The notes under the pieces: generated by a model | What the model was told of the DNA's origin: nothing | What the model saw: the letters and a program-made list of their open reading frames with translations, nothing else | The model's database searches: none | Translations under genes and position numbers: made by a program | Assembly: GCA_040222855.1 (NCBI GenBank) | Contig: JAVKCD010000019.1 | Span: 852,912 to 916,911 of the forward strand | DNA from: Phycisphaeraceae bacterium | GTDB lineage: Bacteria > Planctomycetota > Phycisphaerae > Phycisphaerales > Phycisphaeraceae | DNA length: 64,000 bases | Direction: 5' to 3' | Shown: piece by piece, positions 56,013 to 64,000 of the stretch | How positions within the stretch are numbered: the first letter of the stretch is position 1 | Layout of the letters: each line of letters begins with the position of its first letter

Positions 56013-56291
56013 ATGGGACGCAAGCGTCATTCGGCGGAAGAGATCGTCAACAAGCTTCGCGAGGCGGAGGTCTTGATGAGTCAGGGGGCCTCGGTGGCTG
56101 GGGTGTGCAAACAGTTGGGTGTTCACGAGCAGACGTTCTACAAGTGGCGTCGGGAGTACGGCGGGCTCAAGACCGACCAGGCCAAGCGGTTCAAGGATCT
56201 GGAGCAGGAGAACGCTCGGCTCAAGAAGCTGGTGGCTGAGCTGAGCCTGGACAAGCAGATTCTTGAGGAGGTGGCTCGGGGAAACTTCTAA
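56013..56291 (+). CDS. IS3-family transposase OrfA
   Basis: 92 residues from ATG 56013 (an earlier in-frame ATG at 55992 adds 7). Helix-turn-helix: KRHSAEEIVNKLREAEVLMS and VAGVCKQLGVHEQTFYKWRR, then a leucine-zipper-like coil (FKDLEQENARLKKLVAELSL, DKQILEEV). It binds the terminal repeats. Near the stop, GGGGAAAC (about 56278) could be a -1 frameshift site to make the OrfAB fusion. Confidence 0.92.
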   Translation: MGRKRHSAEEIVNKLREAEVLMSQGASVAGVCKQLGVHEQTFYKWRREYGGLKTDQAKRFKDLEQENARLKKLVAELSLDKQILEEVARGNF

Positions 56292-56314
56292 GCCCGCGGA
56301 GGACGCGTCAGGCG

Positions 56315-57100
56315 GTGGCAGCGGTTCGTGATCGCCTGGGCGTGTCCGAGAGGCGGGCATGTCAGGTGCTGGGTCAACCTCGTTCGACGCAGCGTTATGC
56401 ACCGTCGGAGCGTGACGACGAGAAGCCGCTGACGCGTCGGATCATCAACCTGGCGGCATCCTTCGGACGTTACGGGTATCGGCGGATCACGGCGTTGCTC
56501 AGACGCGAGGGCTGGGATGTGAACCACAAGCGTGTGGAAAGGATCTGGCGTCAGGAAGGGCTAAAAGTCCCGATAAGCCAGCCTAAACGTGGTCGATTGT
56601 GGCTCAACGATGGGTCGTGTGTGAGGCTGCGGCCGTTGCAAAAGGACCACGTCTGGGCGTATGACTTCGTGCAGGATCGGACCGCAGATGGCAGACCGGT
56701 TCGGATGCTGGTGATTGTCGATGAGTTCACCCGGGAGTGCCTAAGCATTGACGTAGCTCGCGGGCTCAAGCACGACGACGTGCTCGAACGGCTGGCGTGG
56801 CTGATGAGCACGCGAGGCGTTCCTGATCACATCCGGTCGGATAACGGCAGCGAGTTTACGGCCCGAGGAGTTCGTGATTGGCTGGCCAAGGTGGGCGTCA
56901 GGACGCTCTTCATCGAGCCCGGCAGCCCTTGGGAGAACGGCTATGTCGAGAGTCTCAACGGCAAGCTGCGGGATGAACTGCTGGCCCGAGAGCGGTTCGA
57001 CACGCTCAAGGAGGCGAAGGTCCTTGACCTGCCCCCGGGTTTAGTGCCAGAAGTAAGCGTTACGACTGGCACAAGCACCGGGGGCAGGTCACTCTTGTAG
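56315..57100 (+). pseudogene. IS3-family transposase OrfB, C-terminally truncated
   Basis: 261 codons counted from GTG 56315; the frame is open upstream through KLLSPRR, as in a frameshift fusion with OrfA. rve integrase core: DHVWAYDFVQD (first Asp), HIRSDNGSEFTA (second Asp) and ENGYVESLNGKLRDELL (Glu), so the DDE triad is complete, after RRACQVLGQPRSTQRY and YGYRRITALLRREG. After FDTLKEAKVL the normal C-terminal part (about 40 residues, ending near RPHSSL in relatives) is replaced by sequence from a palindromic IS scar (DLPPGLVPEVSVTTGTSTGG). Activity is doubtful. Confidence 0.85.
57025..57091. repeat. 67-bp palindromic IS-end unit inside orfB
   Basis: Left arm TGACCTGCCCCCGG and GTGCCAG, right arm CTGGCAC and CCGGGGGCAGGTCA, in mirror order about GCGTTA. 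The two arms look like the left and right terminal repeats of an IS3-type element brought together with the internal part deleted (a MITE-like remnant). It terminates orfB. Confidence 0.7.
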
Positions 57101-57663
57101 ATAAAAAACGTCCGGGCCACGCGAACGCGACCCGAACGCTTCCGGGGGCTAATCAACTTCTCTATGTTAACGCCAGTCAGCTTCAACCTGAAGTGATTGT
57201 CGGCGCTTTTTTCTGGCTCGTGGGGTGGCCTGCGGTCGCCATCAAGGCGCGAGGGTGGCGGAACTCGCCTGACAGCCCGCACCGAGCACCTGGGGTCGGA
57301 GGGCATCGCGCAGCCGGGCCGGGGCGAGCGGGGGCTTGCTGCAACCGTGCTGCAGGAGGGGGCCGCCGCCAGAGGGGGGGGCGGCGCAAGCCGTCCTAAG
57401 TCGCGCAGCGACCGGCAGCTGCGGGGACGGCGGCCGGGGCTGAGCCAGCGCGCCTCCGGCGGGTAAACCCGGAGGTCAGACAGTGAACGGATGAAACTAC
57501 AGAGTGCACCGGCACTTTTGCAAGTTCTTGGTCCGGCGGCTTCAAGTCACGTTCAGAGGCTAATGCAAACCGCTTGTTACTTATCTAGAACTAAATGTTG
57601 ATAATATATTTTATCAACAGTAAACTGGCGACCACGGCTCCTAGTTAATCAGGCACTAGGGTG
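57101..57663. other. Non-coding stretch between the IS element and the metal-efflux operon
   Basis: About 560 bp. Bases 57200-57480 are very GC-rich with many G runs (e.g. AGAGGGGGGGGCGGCG) and only short Arg/Gly-rich frames; 57480-57663 turns AT-rich. No gene recognised. A perfect 8-bp inverted repeat lies at 57597-57618 (separate entry). The region may be the junction of the insertion. Confidence 0.5.
57597..57618. promoter_or_regulatory. AT-rich inverted repeat, operator-like
   Basis: GTTGATAA-TATATT-TTATCAAC: perfect 8-bp arms with a 6-nt AT spacer, like ArsR/MerR- or other regulator boxes. It lies 46 bp beyond the stop of the CDF transporter gene, not at a promoter of a visible gene, so it may be the remains of a lost regulatory unit or a - strand hairpin. 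Confidence 0.4.
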
Positions 57664-58575
57664 TTAGTGATTCGGGACCATTTGAGACTCATGATCTTTG
57701 GCCTCTCTGCGAAACTCGGGCTCGATGGTGGTGTGGTCGATGCCGAAGTTTTCCCAGAGTAAATTCTTAAGTTCTTGTTTGATTGCGGGCCACTGTTCGA
57801 GGCGATCGTCTTCGACCACGGCGTGGGCTTCCAAGGCTCGGTGGTGCTCGTCGAGTTCCCAGACGTGCAGGTGATGGACGCTGACGATGCCGGTCGATTG
57901 CGCCATGCGTTCGGCGAGATCGTCGAGGTCCAGGCCGTCGGGCGTACCCTCCATCAGGATGCGCACCGCCGAAGGGAGCATCTTGACCACCTGCCAGAGC
58001 ACGTACCCCGCGATGAGCAAGGTGAGCACCGGGTCGATCCACGTCCAATCGAACCAGATGATCGCTGCGGCTCCGATCAGGACCGCGACCGACCCCAGGG
58101 CATCGACCAGGTTGTGGACAAAGGCGGCCCGCACATTAAGCGAGCCCTTGCTCATCGCCCAGAGCAGTGCGGCCGTGCCTACGTCGATCACGATGGCCAG
58201 GCCGGCCGCCGCCGCCATCAGCCACCCGATGATCTCGGTCGGGGCAAAGAATCGTGCGATCCCTTGGTACACCAAGTACAGACCGATGACCGCGAGCAGG
58301 GTGAGGTTGATGACCGCCCCGATCAGCTCTGCCCGGCGGTAGCCGAAGGTGAACCGGGCGTTGGCTGGCTTCCGTGAGAATCGCCGGGCGATGTAGGCGA
58401 TCAGCAGCGCGTTGGCGTCGTTGAAGTTGTGGGCCGCGTCCGACAACAACGCCACGCTGCCCGAGACGAGCCCGGCGATCACTTGGGCCACCGTCAGGAA
58501 TTGGTTGATGAGCACCGACCAGAGCAAGCGGGCGTCGCTGACGTTTTCGGTTCCGTGGCTGTGGTCATGGCCCAT
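57664..58575 (-). CDS. czcD: Cation diffusion facilitator (CzcD/ZitB-like) metal transporter
   Basis: 303 residues with six membrane helices. Metal-transport residues: [20 protein letters not shown] in helix 2 and [14 protein letters not shown] in helix 5 (Asp/His pairs of the Zn site). His at the N-terminus (GHDHSHG). The C-terminal cytoplasmic ferredoxin-like part has [20 protein letters not shown] and a final HTTIEPEF. It exports Zn2+, Co2+ or Cd2+ with proton antiport. It closes the czc operon on the - strand, 36 nt after the lipoprotein gene. Confidence 0.93.
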   Translation of the reverse strand: MGHDHSHGTENVSDARLLWSVLINQFLTVAQVIAGLVSGSVALLSDAAHNFNDANALLIAYIARRFSRKPANARFTFGYRRAELIGAVINLTLLAVIGLYLVYQGIARFFAPTEIIGWLMAAAAGLAIVIDVGTAALLWAMSKGSLNVRAAFVHNLVDALGSVAVLIGAAAIIWFDWTWIDPVLTLLIAGYVLWQVVKMLPSAVRILMEGTPDGLDLDDLAERMAQSTGIVSVHHLHVWELDEHHRALEAHAVVEDDRLEQWPAIKQELKNLLWENFGIDHTTIEPEFRREAKDHESQMVPNH

Positions 58576-58610
58576 CGATGTAACCTCTAAGAAGCGCGGG
58601 TGGCGTCGGA

Positions 58611-58760
58611 TTAGTCATGGGCTTTGTTCTCCTTGTCGCCGTGGTCATGCCCATTCTGGCTTTCGACCTCGGAGGTCACGGGACTGGGATCGGCCGCGTC
58701 CTCGCATCCCGCGAGAGTGGCGAAACCGGCCAACAGCAGGAGCAAGAGAAGGGATTTCAT
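58611..58760 (-). CDS. Small His-containing lipoprotein in the metal-efflux operon
   Basis: 49 residues, too short for a standard ORF list but clear on reading: [19 protein letters not shown], a lipoprotein signal with lipobox LAGC (Cys19), then [16 protein letters not shown] and [14 protein letters not shown]. The mature part is only 31 residues, acidic, with three His. It starts 36 nt after the stop of the PII-like gene and precedes czcD. A periplasmic metal-binding or sensing role is inferred from the HDH motif and the neighbours. Confidence 0.8.
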   Translation of the reverse strand: MKSLLLLLLLAGFATLAGCEDAADPSPVTSEVESQNGHDHGDKENKAHD

Positions 58761-58796
58761 CGGGGAACCTTTCGGCAGGGGGGTGAAAACAAAGGG

Positions 58797-59120
58797 TCAT
58801 ACGGCTTGGTGGCCACGCTCGCCGGTGCTGATGCGGACCGCGTTCTCGACGGGGAGGACGTACACCTTCCCGTCCCCTCGCAGCCCGGTGTGGGCGGCCT
58901 TTTCGATCGTCGTGACCACGTTTTCCGCTAACTCATCGAGGCAAAAAACCTCGATGCGGACGATCCGGTGGAACTCGTCGAACCCGTGCTCGGCGGGACG
59001 GCCCCGGCCGACGCCGCGGGCTTCGGTGACCGACATGCCGCCGAGGTGCTCGACCCTGTGCAGCGCGAGCGTCACGTCGTCCAGGCGGTGTGCCTTGATG
59101 TACGCTTCAATCTTCTTCAT
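58797..59120 (-). CDS. PII-like protein associated with metal efflux (PII-NG type)
   Basis: 107 residues. PII fold: MKKIEAYIKAHRLDDVTLAL, GMSVTEARGVGRGRP (T-loop start) and ENAVRISTGERG at the end. The T-loop lacks the usual Tyr and its length is short. PII-NG proteins next to CzcA/CusA-type genes have been described as a distinct group (Sant'Anna and co-workers), possibly sensing metal or nucleotide state to tune efflux. It is 3 nt after czcA. Confidence 0.88.
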   Translation of the reverse strand: MKKIEAYIKAHRLDDVTLALHRVEHLGGMSVTEARGVGRGRPAEHGFDEFHRIVRIEVFCLDELAENVVTTIEKAAHTGLRGDGKVYVLPVENAVRISTGERGHQAV

Positions 59121-59123
59121 CGA

Positions 59124-62100
59124 TCATGCCTCCTTCACGGTTGGCGTTGAGGTTTGGTCTTCGGCCTCGGTCTCGACCCGGACGGAAAACCACTTGTAGA
59201 GCGCGGGGATCACCAGCAGCGTGAGGATGGTCGAGGTGACCAGACCGCCGATGACCACGATGGCCAAGGGGCGTTGGACCTCGCTGCCCGTGCCGGTGGC
59301 TAAGAGCAAGGGGATCAATCCCAGGGCGGTCGTGACAGCCGTCATCAGAACGGGGCGGACCCGCAGGGACGCGCCCTCAATGCTGGCGTCGTTGACCGAC
59401 TTGCCCTCGCGGATGAGTTGGTTGAGGTAGGTCACCAGCACCATCCCGTTTTCCAGGGCGATGCCGAACAGGGCGATGAAGCCCACCGACGCCGGGACCG
59501 AGAGGTTTTCGCCGAACAGCCACAAGCCCAGCACGCCGCCGACCAGAGCCAACGGGATGTTGAGCAGGATCAGCGCGGTGTTCTTGAGCGAGTTAAAGGT
59601 GCTGTAAAGCAGCAGGCAGATAAACAGCAGCGTCACCGGGACGACCACGGCCAGCCGCTTGTTGGCTTCCTGTTGCAAACGGAACGACCCGCCCCAGGTG
59701 GTGAAGTAGCCCGTGGGCAGCTCCACCTCGGCCTCGATGGCGGCCTGGGCATCGGCGACAAACGTGCCGATGTCCCGGCCCACGACGTTGTTCTGGATCG
59801 TGATGAACCGCTGCGTGTCCTCGCGGGTGATCTGCCGCGGGCCGGTGATGCGTTCGATTGTCGCCAGTTCCGAAAGCGGAACCCGCAGCCCGTCCGGGCC
59901 GGCCACCAGAATGCCGCCGATCGCCTCGCGGGTCTCGCGGGCTTCGGGGGCGTAGCGCACGAGGATGTCGAAGCGGCGGACACCCTCGAACACCTGCCCG
60001 GCCTCGACCCCGCCGACGGCGGCTTGGATCGTGTGCTGCACGTCATCCAAATTCATGCCGTAGCGGGCGATGGCCTCGAAGTCCGGCCGGATTAGAAGTT
60101 GCGGCGTACCGGTCACCTGGTCTACCTGCACGTCGGCGGCCCCAGGCACCTCACGCAGCACGGAGGCGATCGCGTCGGCCCGTTCTTTGAGAACGGCCAG
60201 GTCCTCGCCGAATACCTTGATCGCCAGCTCGGCCCGGACGCCTTCGAGCAGCTCGGCCACCGAGGCCTCGATCGGCTGGGTCAGGTTGGCCATGATCCCT
60301 GGCAGGCCTTCGACCTGCTCGCGGATGCGAGCCTCGATAAACGCCTGGTCGTTGGGTTGCCGCCACTCGTCCTTGGGCTTGAGGATGACGTACATCTCGA
60401 CCGAATTGATCGGGTCGGCGTGCGCTCCGACCTCGCCCCGGCCGACGCGACTGGTGACCTCGATCACCTCGGGGATGTCGAGGAGGCGACGCTCGACCCG
60501 CATCGCATTTTCCTTGCTCTCTTCCAGAGAAATCGACGGGGCCATCGTCAGACGCACCATGATCGTGCCCTCGTTGAGCTTGGGCGTGAACTCCGAGCCC
60601 AGACGCGGGAACACCGCCGCTCCGGCCAGCAGCAACGCCACGGCCAGAACGATCGCGGCCCACCGTTGGGCGACGAAGAAGCGGACAACCGGGCGGTAGG
60701 GAAGCAGAAGCAACCGCACCATCAGCGGTTCTTGGGCGGGCCCTTTGGCACGATCGGCCTGAGCGGCCGTGCGGGCACCAGCCTTGGTCAGCAGGGAGAT
60801 GAGGCGGCGAGCAATCGGGGTGCGGTTCGGATCGTCTTTGCGCATCAGCAAGCCGCCGAGCATCGGGGCCAGCAGCAGCGCGTAGATCAGCGAACCGAGC
60901 ATCGCCAACGCCACCGTGTAGGCGAGCGGCCGGAACGTCTTGCCCTCGACGCCTTGCAGCGTGAACAGCGGCAGGAACACCAGGATGATGATGGCGATTG
61001 CGAAGACGATCGGACGCCCCACCTCGCGGCAGGCACGGGCGACGATCCGCCGCTTGGGTTCGTCGGGGCCGGATTCCCGCAGCAGCCGATCGATGTTCTC
61101 GACCATCACGATCGTGCCGTCCACCATCATGCCGATGGCGATCGCCAGGCCGCCGAGCGACATGAGGTTGGCCGACAGCTCGAACCAGTACATGGCGATG
61201 AACGCGAACAGCACCGAAAAGGGGATGGCCAACGCAACCACCACGCTTGGTCGAAAACCGCCCATGAACACCAGCAGCACGAGCACGACTAGCACGATGC
61301 CGGTTACCAGAGCGTTCGTGACCGTCGCTACTGAGCCCTCCACGATGTCTTTTTGTTGGTAGTAGGGCACGAGCCGCAGCTCGTCGGGCAGGATGTTGTT
61401 GATCTCGTCGATCTTTTCTTCAACCCGCTCGATCACCGTGGACGCGTTGGTCCCGTAGAGCTTCACGACCATCCCAGCGACGACTTCGCCCTCGCCGTTG
61501 CGGGTCTGGGCCCCACGCCGCACCGCACCGCCGATGGTCAGCTCGGCCACGTCATCCAGATAAACCGGGCGGCCGTCGTCGGTCTTGACCACAATCCGTT
61601 CCAGGTCGGCCATGTCCTCGGCCAGCCCGACCGAACGCACCACCAGTTCTTCGTTGTTTTCCTCGATGAACTGGGCCCCGACGTTGAGGTTGTTTGCCTC
61701 GACCCGCTCGATCACCTTGTCGATCGTCAGGTCGTAACGCAAGAGCGCATCGGGATCGATCACGACGTGGTACTGCTTCTCAAACCCGCCGATGCCCAGG
61801 ACCTCGGTCACGCCCGACACGCGTGCCAAGTTGCGGGCGACGACCCAATCGTGGGTGGTCCGCAACTCTTCGAGCGAGTAGGTGCCCGAAGTGTCTTCGA
61901 GGAAGTAGAACAGCACCAGGCCCATGCCTGTCGAGATCGGGCCCAGCTCCGGTTCCCCAAAACCCTCGGGGATTTGCTCGCGGGCTTCCTGCAGCCGCTC
62001 GTTGACCAGGCGACGCGAGAAGTAGATGTCCACCCCGTCCTCGAAGTAGACGTTGACCACCGACAGGCCGAAGTTGGAGATCGAACGGATTTTCTCGACA

Positions 62101-62333
62101 CCCGGCAGGCCGAGCATCGCGGTTTCGACAGGATAGGTGACGAAGGCTTCGACCTCTTCGGGCGCTAGCCCCTCGGTCACGGTGAAGACCTGCACCAGGT
62201 TGGGCGACACGTCGGGGAACGCGTCCACGGGCAGGCGGTTGTAGCTCCACCAACCGGCGGCCATCACCACTACGGCCAAGACCGCCATCAGCAGACGGTT
62301 GTGGAGCGAATAGTCAATAAGTCGATCGATCAT
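59124..62333 (-). CDS. czcA: Heavy-metal efflux RND permease CzcA/CusA
   Basis: 1069 residues, 12 helices with two large periplasmic loops. Features: NRLPVDAFPDVSPNLVQVFT, SLGGLAIAIGMMVDGTIVMV then EN (about 405), which is the heavy-metal (HME) RND signature like that of divalent-metal CzcA (DGA/T-VVMVEN), and VGFIALFGIALENGMVL. The periplasmic region contains ERVEANNLNVGAQFIEENNE. It uses proton motive force to move Zn/Co/Cd or Cu from the periplasm and membrane through CzcC. Flanked by czcB and the PII-like gene. Confidence 0.95.
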   Translation of the reverse strand: MIDRLIDYSLHNRLLMAVLAVVVMAAGWWSYNRLPVDAFPDVSPNLVQVFTVTEGLAPEEVEAFVTYPVETAMLGLPGVEKIRSISNFGLSVVNVYFEDGVDIYFSRRLVNERLQEAREQIPEGFGEPELGPISTGMGLVLFYFLEDTSGTYSLEELRTTHDWVVARNLARVSGVTEVLGIGGFEKQYHVVIDPDALLRYDLTIDKVIERVEANNLNVGAQFIEENNEELVVRSVGLAEDMADLERIVVKTDDGRPVYLDDVAELTIGGAVRRGAQTRNGEGEVVAGMVVKLYGTNASTVIERVEEKIDEINNILPDELRLVPYYQQKDIVEGSVATVTNALVTGIVLVVLVLLVFMGGFRPSVVVALAIPFSVLFAFIAMYWFELSANLMSLGGLAIAIGMMVDGTIVMVENIDRLLRESGPDEPKRRIVARACREVGRPIVFAIAIIILVFLPLFTLQGVEGKTFRPLAYTVALAMLGSLIYALLLAPMLGGLLMRKDDPNRTPIARRLISLLTKAGARTAAQADRAKGPAQEPLMVRLLLLPYRPVVRFFVAQRWAAIVLAVALLLAGAAVFPRLGSEFTPKLNEGTIMVRLTMAPSISLEESKENAMRVERRLLDIPEVIEVTSRVGRGEVGAHADPINSVEMYVILKPKDEWRQPNDQAFIEARIREQVEGLPGIMANLTQPIEASVAELLEGVRAELAIKVFGEDLAVLKERADAIASVLREVPGAADVQVDQVTGTPQLLIRPDFEAIARYGMNLDDVQHTIQAAVGGVEAGQVFEGVRRFDILVRYAPEARETREAIGGILVAGPDGLRVPLSELATIERITGPRQITREDTQRFITIQNNVVGRDIGTFVADAQAAIEAEVELPTGYFTTWGGSFRLQQEANKRLAVVVPVTLLFICLLLYSTFNSLKNTALILLNIPLALVGGVLGLWLFGENLSVPASVGFIALFGIALENGMVLVTYLNQLIREGKSVNDASIEGASLRVRPVLMTAVTTALGLIPLLLATGTGSEVQRPLAIVVIGGLVTSTILTLLVIPALYKWFSVRVETEAEDQTSTPTVKEA

Positions 62334-62375
62334 GGGAGTCCTCGCTGCCGCGTCGTTGAGTGCGGCATGGTTGGT

Positions 62376-63668
62376 TTAGTGAGCGTGCCCGGCATGTTCC
62401 AAGGCTCCGCGGTTCATCTCGGCCTTGAGGGCAAAGCCGTTTTCCACGACCACCCGCTCGCCGGTTTTCAGACCCGACAGCACCTCGGCAGTGTCGCCCG
62501 TGCGTTGCCCGATCCGCACCGGCCGCGCCTCAAAGGCCCCGTCGTGCTCCACAAACACGGCCGTCTGCCCGTCGAGGTCCTGGATCGCCGAGATCGGCAC
62601 GACCACTTTGGCCTGGCTCGAAGCCGTGGCGATTCGGCCGGTTACAAAGACGCCCGGACGCCAGACGCCGTCGGGGTTCGGAAGCACCACCCTGGCGTTG
62701 GCCGTGCGGGTCCGTTCGTCCACGGCCGGGCTGACAAACGCCAGAGTCCCCGTCGCGTCGGGCAGGCCGTGTCCGAATTCGATGCGGACTTTTTGCCCGC
62801 TCCGCACAGACATCAGCTCGCGTTGATGCACCGTGAGATCGACCCATACGCTCGACAGGTCCGCCACAACAAACGGCACCTCGTCGGGCTGATCGGACAC
62901 GATTTCGCCGAGGGTCAGGTGCCGTTCAATCACGACCCCACCCAAGGGAGCACGCAGCTCGAATCGATCGAGCGCCGTGTTCTCGGCGGCGGCCAGGACC
63001 TTGAGCTGCTCATCCATCTGGCCCAGGGCGAGAAGGCTTTGCTCGGCCAGGTTCAAAGCAATCTCAGCCTCGCGGAACGCTTGACGCGCTTCGAGGACTT
63101 GCCGCTCGGTGCCGATACGGTCTTTGAGTAGCCGCTCGTCGCGGGATAAGGATTCACGGGCCAGCTCCAGCCGGGCTTGGGCCGCCAAGTACTCACTTCG
63201 CGCCGCGGCCAGCTCACGGCTGCCGAGGATCGCCATCACGTCGCCCGCGGCGACCTGATCGCCGACGCTGAAACGCACCTCACGCACTACGCCCGCCACG
63301 CTCGGCGTGACGTGTGCCAAGCGGTCCGCGTTGAACACGACCTCGCCTGGCAGGCTGGTGGTACGAGTGATTGTTCCGGGTCCAACGGGCGCGACGACGA
63401 TCCCGAAGTCCTTCATCATCGCCGGGCTGACCGTGAGGCCTTCTTCTTCCTCGCCGTGGTCGTGCCCGGCGTGTTCGTCCGCTTTGGCTTCGGCCTCGTG
63501 ATCGTGGCTCGCGTGTTCATCCGGTTCGTCGTCGTGCTCGGTTTCGGCGGCGTGGTCGTGGCCGTCGTGGTTATCTTGGGCCCCGACCGAGACGACCGAA
63601 GCGCCCATGAGGAAGACGACGACCGCCAGCCCGGCGAGCCAATGGGGGGAGGGGATAGAAAGTTTCAT
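62376..63668 (-). CDS. czcB: RND membrane fusion protein CzcB with His-rich N-terminus
   Basis: 430 residues. A signal/anchor (WLAGLAVVVFLMGASVVSVG) is followed by an unusually His/Asp/Glu-rich segment about 31-75 (DNHDGHDHAAETEHDD, EHASHDHEAEAKADEHAGHD), then lipoyl halves GEVVFNADRLAHVTPSVAG and VGDQVAAGDVMAILGS, and a helical hairpin (LRSLSRDERLLKDRIGTERQ-like region). Beta-barrel part QSVWVDLTVHQREL and C-terminal TGERVVVENGFALKAEMNRG. The His segment could deliver metal to CzcA. Overlaps the czcC stop by 4 nt. Confidence 0.93.
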   Translation of the reverse strand: MKLSIPSPHWLAGLAVVVFLMGASVVSVGAQDNHDGHDHAAETEHDDEPDEHASHDHEAEAKADEHAGHDHGEEEEGLTVSPAMMKDFGIVVAPVGPGTITRTTSLPGEVVFNADRLAHVTPSVAGVVREVRFSVGDQVAAGDVMAILGSRELAAARSEYLAAQARLELARESLSRDERLLKDRIGTERQVLEARQAFREAEIALNLAEQSLLALGQMDEQLKVLAAAENTALDRFELRAPLGGVVIERHLTLGEIVSDQPDEVPFVVADLSSVWVDLTVHQRELMSVRSGQKVRIEFGHGLPDATGTLAFVSPAVDERTRTANARVVLPNPDGVWRPGVFVTGRIATASSQAKVVVPISAIQDLDGQTAVFVEHDGAFEARPVRIGQRTGDTAEVLSGLKTGERVVVENGFALKAEMNRGALEHAGHAH

Positions 63669-64000
63669 TGCGGTGTTTCCTGTGGCGTGATTGCAGAGTT
63701 GGACGGCGGCAGCGGGCTGCCGATCAGACCTTCGATCTCGGCGGCAGCCCCGTGGTATTCCGCCAGGGATTCGAGGTGCTGTTGACGTAGGTCAATGAGG
63801 GTGCGATCGGCGTCGAGCACGTCGATGAACCCGAGGTTGCCCCGGTCGAAAGCCTGTTGGATGTCCCGATAGGCGGCCTCGGCGGGGGGGAGGGCGTCGC
63901 TACGCAACGCGAGCGCCTCCGAACGGGCGTTGGCCAATCGGGCGTACGCGGCCGTCAATGTGGCGGTGAGCCGCAGCTCGATCGCACGCTGTTGGTTGCG
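63665..64000 (-). CDS. czcC: CzcC/TolC-like outer membrane factor, 5' part outside the window
   Basis: The 3' end of the gene (111 codons) from the window edge to the stop at 63665. The sequence NARSEALALRSDALPPAEAA, YRDIQQAFDRGNLGFIDVLD and ADRTLIDLRQQHLESLAEYH has the heptad-like helical hairpin and GN-x-GFIDVLDA-x-RTL motif of the CzcC/TolC family. It forms the outer-membrane channel of the CzcCBA complex. The ATG at 63958 is internal; the frame is open to base 64000, so the start lies beyond. First of the operon czcC-czcB-czcA. Confidence 0.9.
   Translation of the reverse strand, partial: RNQQRAIELRLTATLTAAYARLANARSEALALRSDALPPAEAAYRDIQQAFDRGNLGFIDVLDADRTLIDLRQQHLESLAEYHGAAAEIEGLIGSPLPPSNSAITPQETPQ

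Larger units (their letters stand above)
55943..57091 (+). mobile_element. IS3-family insertion sequence, damaged at the right end
   Basis: Left terminal repeat candidate TGGCCTGCCCCCCTCAATCT begins at 55943, 70 bp before orfA, and orfA/orfB follow in the usual IS3 layout. The right part is replaced from 57025 by a 67-bp palindromic unit whose arms (TGACCTGCCCCCGG) differ from the left repeat; so the original right terminal repeat is missing and the element looks immobile. No target-site duplication could be identified. Confidence 0.75.

Noticed and set aside
60099-61292. 397-residue + strand frame opposite czcA
   Set aside because: Gln/His/Arg-rich antisense shadow of the permease.

Overview
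The window looks like chromosome of a marine-type planctomycete, most likely class Phycisphaerae. The reasons are high GC, PEP-CTERM tails and dockerin-like repeats on secreted proteins, an alternative complex III (ACIII) operon fused to a caa3 oxidase operon, a eukaryote-like tRNA-Gln, an RNase HII-like protein and a DUF1559-like pseudopilin protein. The taxon is inferred from gene content, not from a marker-gene comparison.

Region by region. (1) 1-7.2 kb: an ECF sigma factor with a membrane partner, divergent from a fused AroD-AroE enzyme; a tyrosine-integrase remnant; a secreted sulfatase-modifying-factor-like PEP-CTERM protein; then a YraN nuclease and a SurA-like lipoprotein. (2) 7.5-22.7 kb: one long respiratory block on the + strand, actA-B-C-D-E-F, a small membrane protein, SCO, coxB (with fused cytochrome c), coxA (A2-type), coxC with a His-rich insert, coxD and a second subunit III-like gene. 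Quinol is oxidised by ACIII and electrons pass to caa3 oxidase. (3) 22.7-33.4 kb: tRNA-Gln, a pgk / barrel protein / rpe / HAD operon, YgfZ, an SDR, a phosphoesterase, GT9, a DUF4349 protein, an RNase HII-like protein and tRNA-Glu. (4) 33.4-40.4 kb: AhpD-like protein, ManC-like enzyme, RuvX, an acidic tail-anchored protein, RsmE, a chlorite dismutase/HemQ-like protein and a UDP-sugar pyrophosphorylase. (5) 40.4-45.9 kb: a tightly overlapping cluster whose order and families match the Ebo system: AroB-like cyclase (EboD), a short unknown protein, TatD-like hydrolase (EboB), TIM-barrel protein (EboE), UbiA-like prenyltransferase (EboC) and phosphodiesterase-like protein (EboF). This is the most interesting system here. 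(6) 45.8-48.6 kb: sugar isomerase-like protein and PhyH oxygenase, divergent from an AraC regulator. (7) 48.7-54.7 kb: three consecutive secreted PEP-CTERM proteins (M14 peptidase, beta-helix protein, GH16 glucanase), two of them with dockerin-like repeats.

(8) 54.7-64 kb looks like a scarred insertion zone. It holds gene remnants, a 3' piece of tRNA-Gly ending at the anticodon loop (an att-like scar), an IS3-family element truncated by a 67-bp palindromic IS remnant, and then a heavy-metal efflux operon on the - strand: czcC (cut by the window end), czcB, czcA, a PII-like regulator, a 49-residue His-containing lipoprotein not previously visible as a long ORF, and a CDF transporter.

All functional calls rest on motifs and context read by eye; no database search was run.
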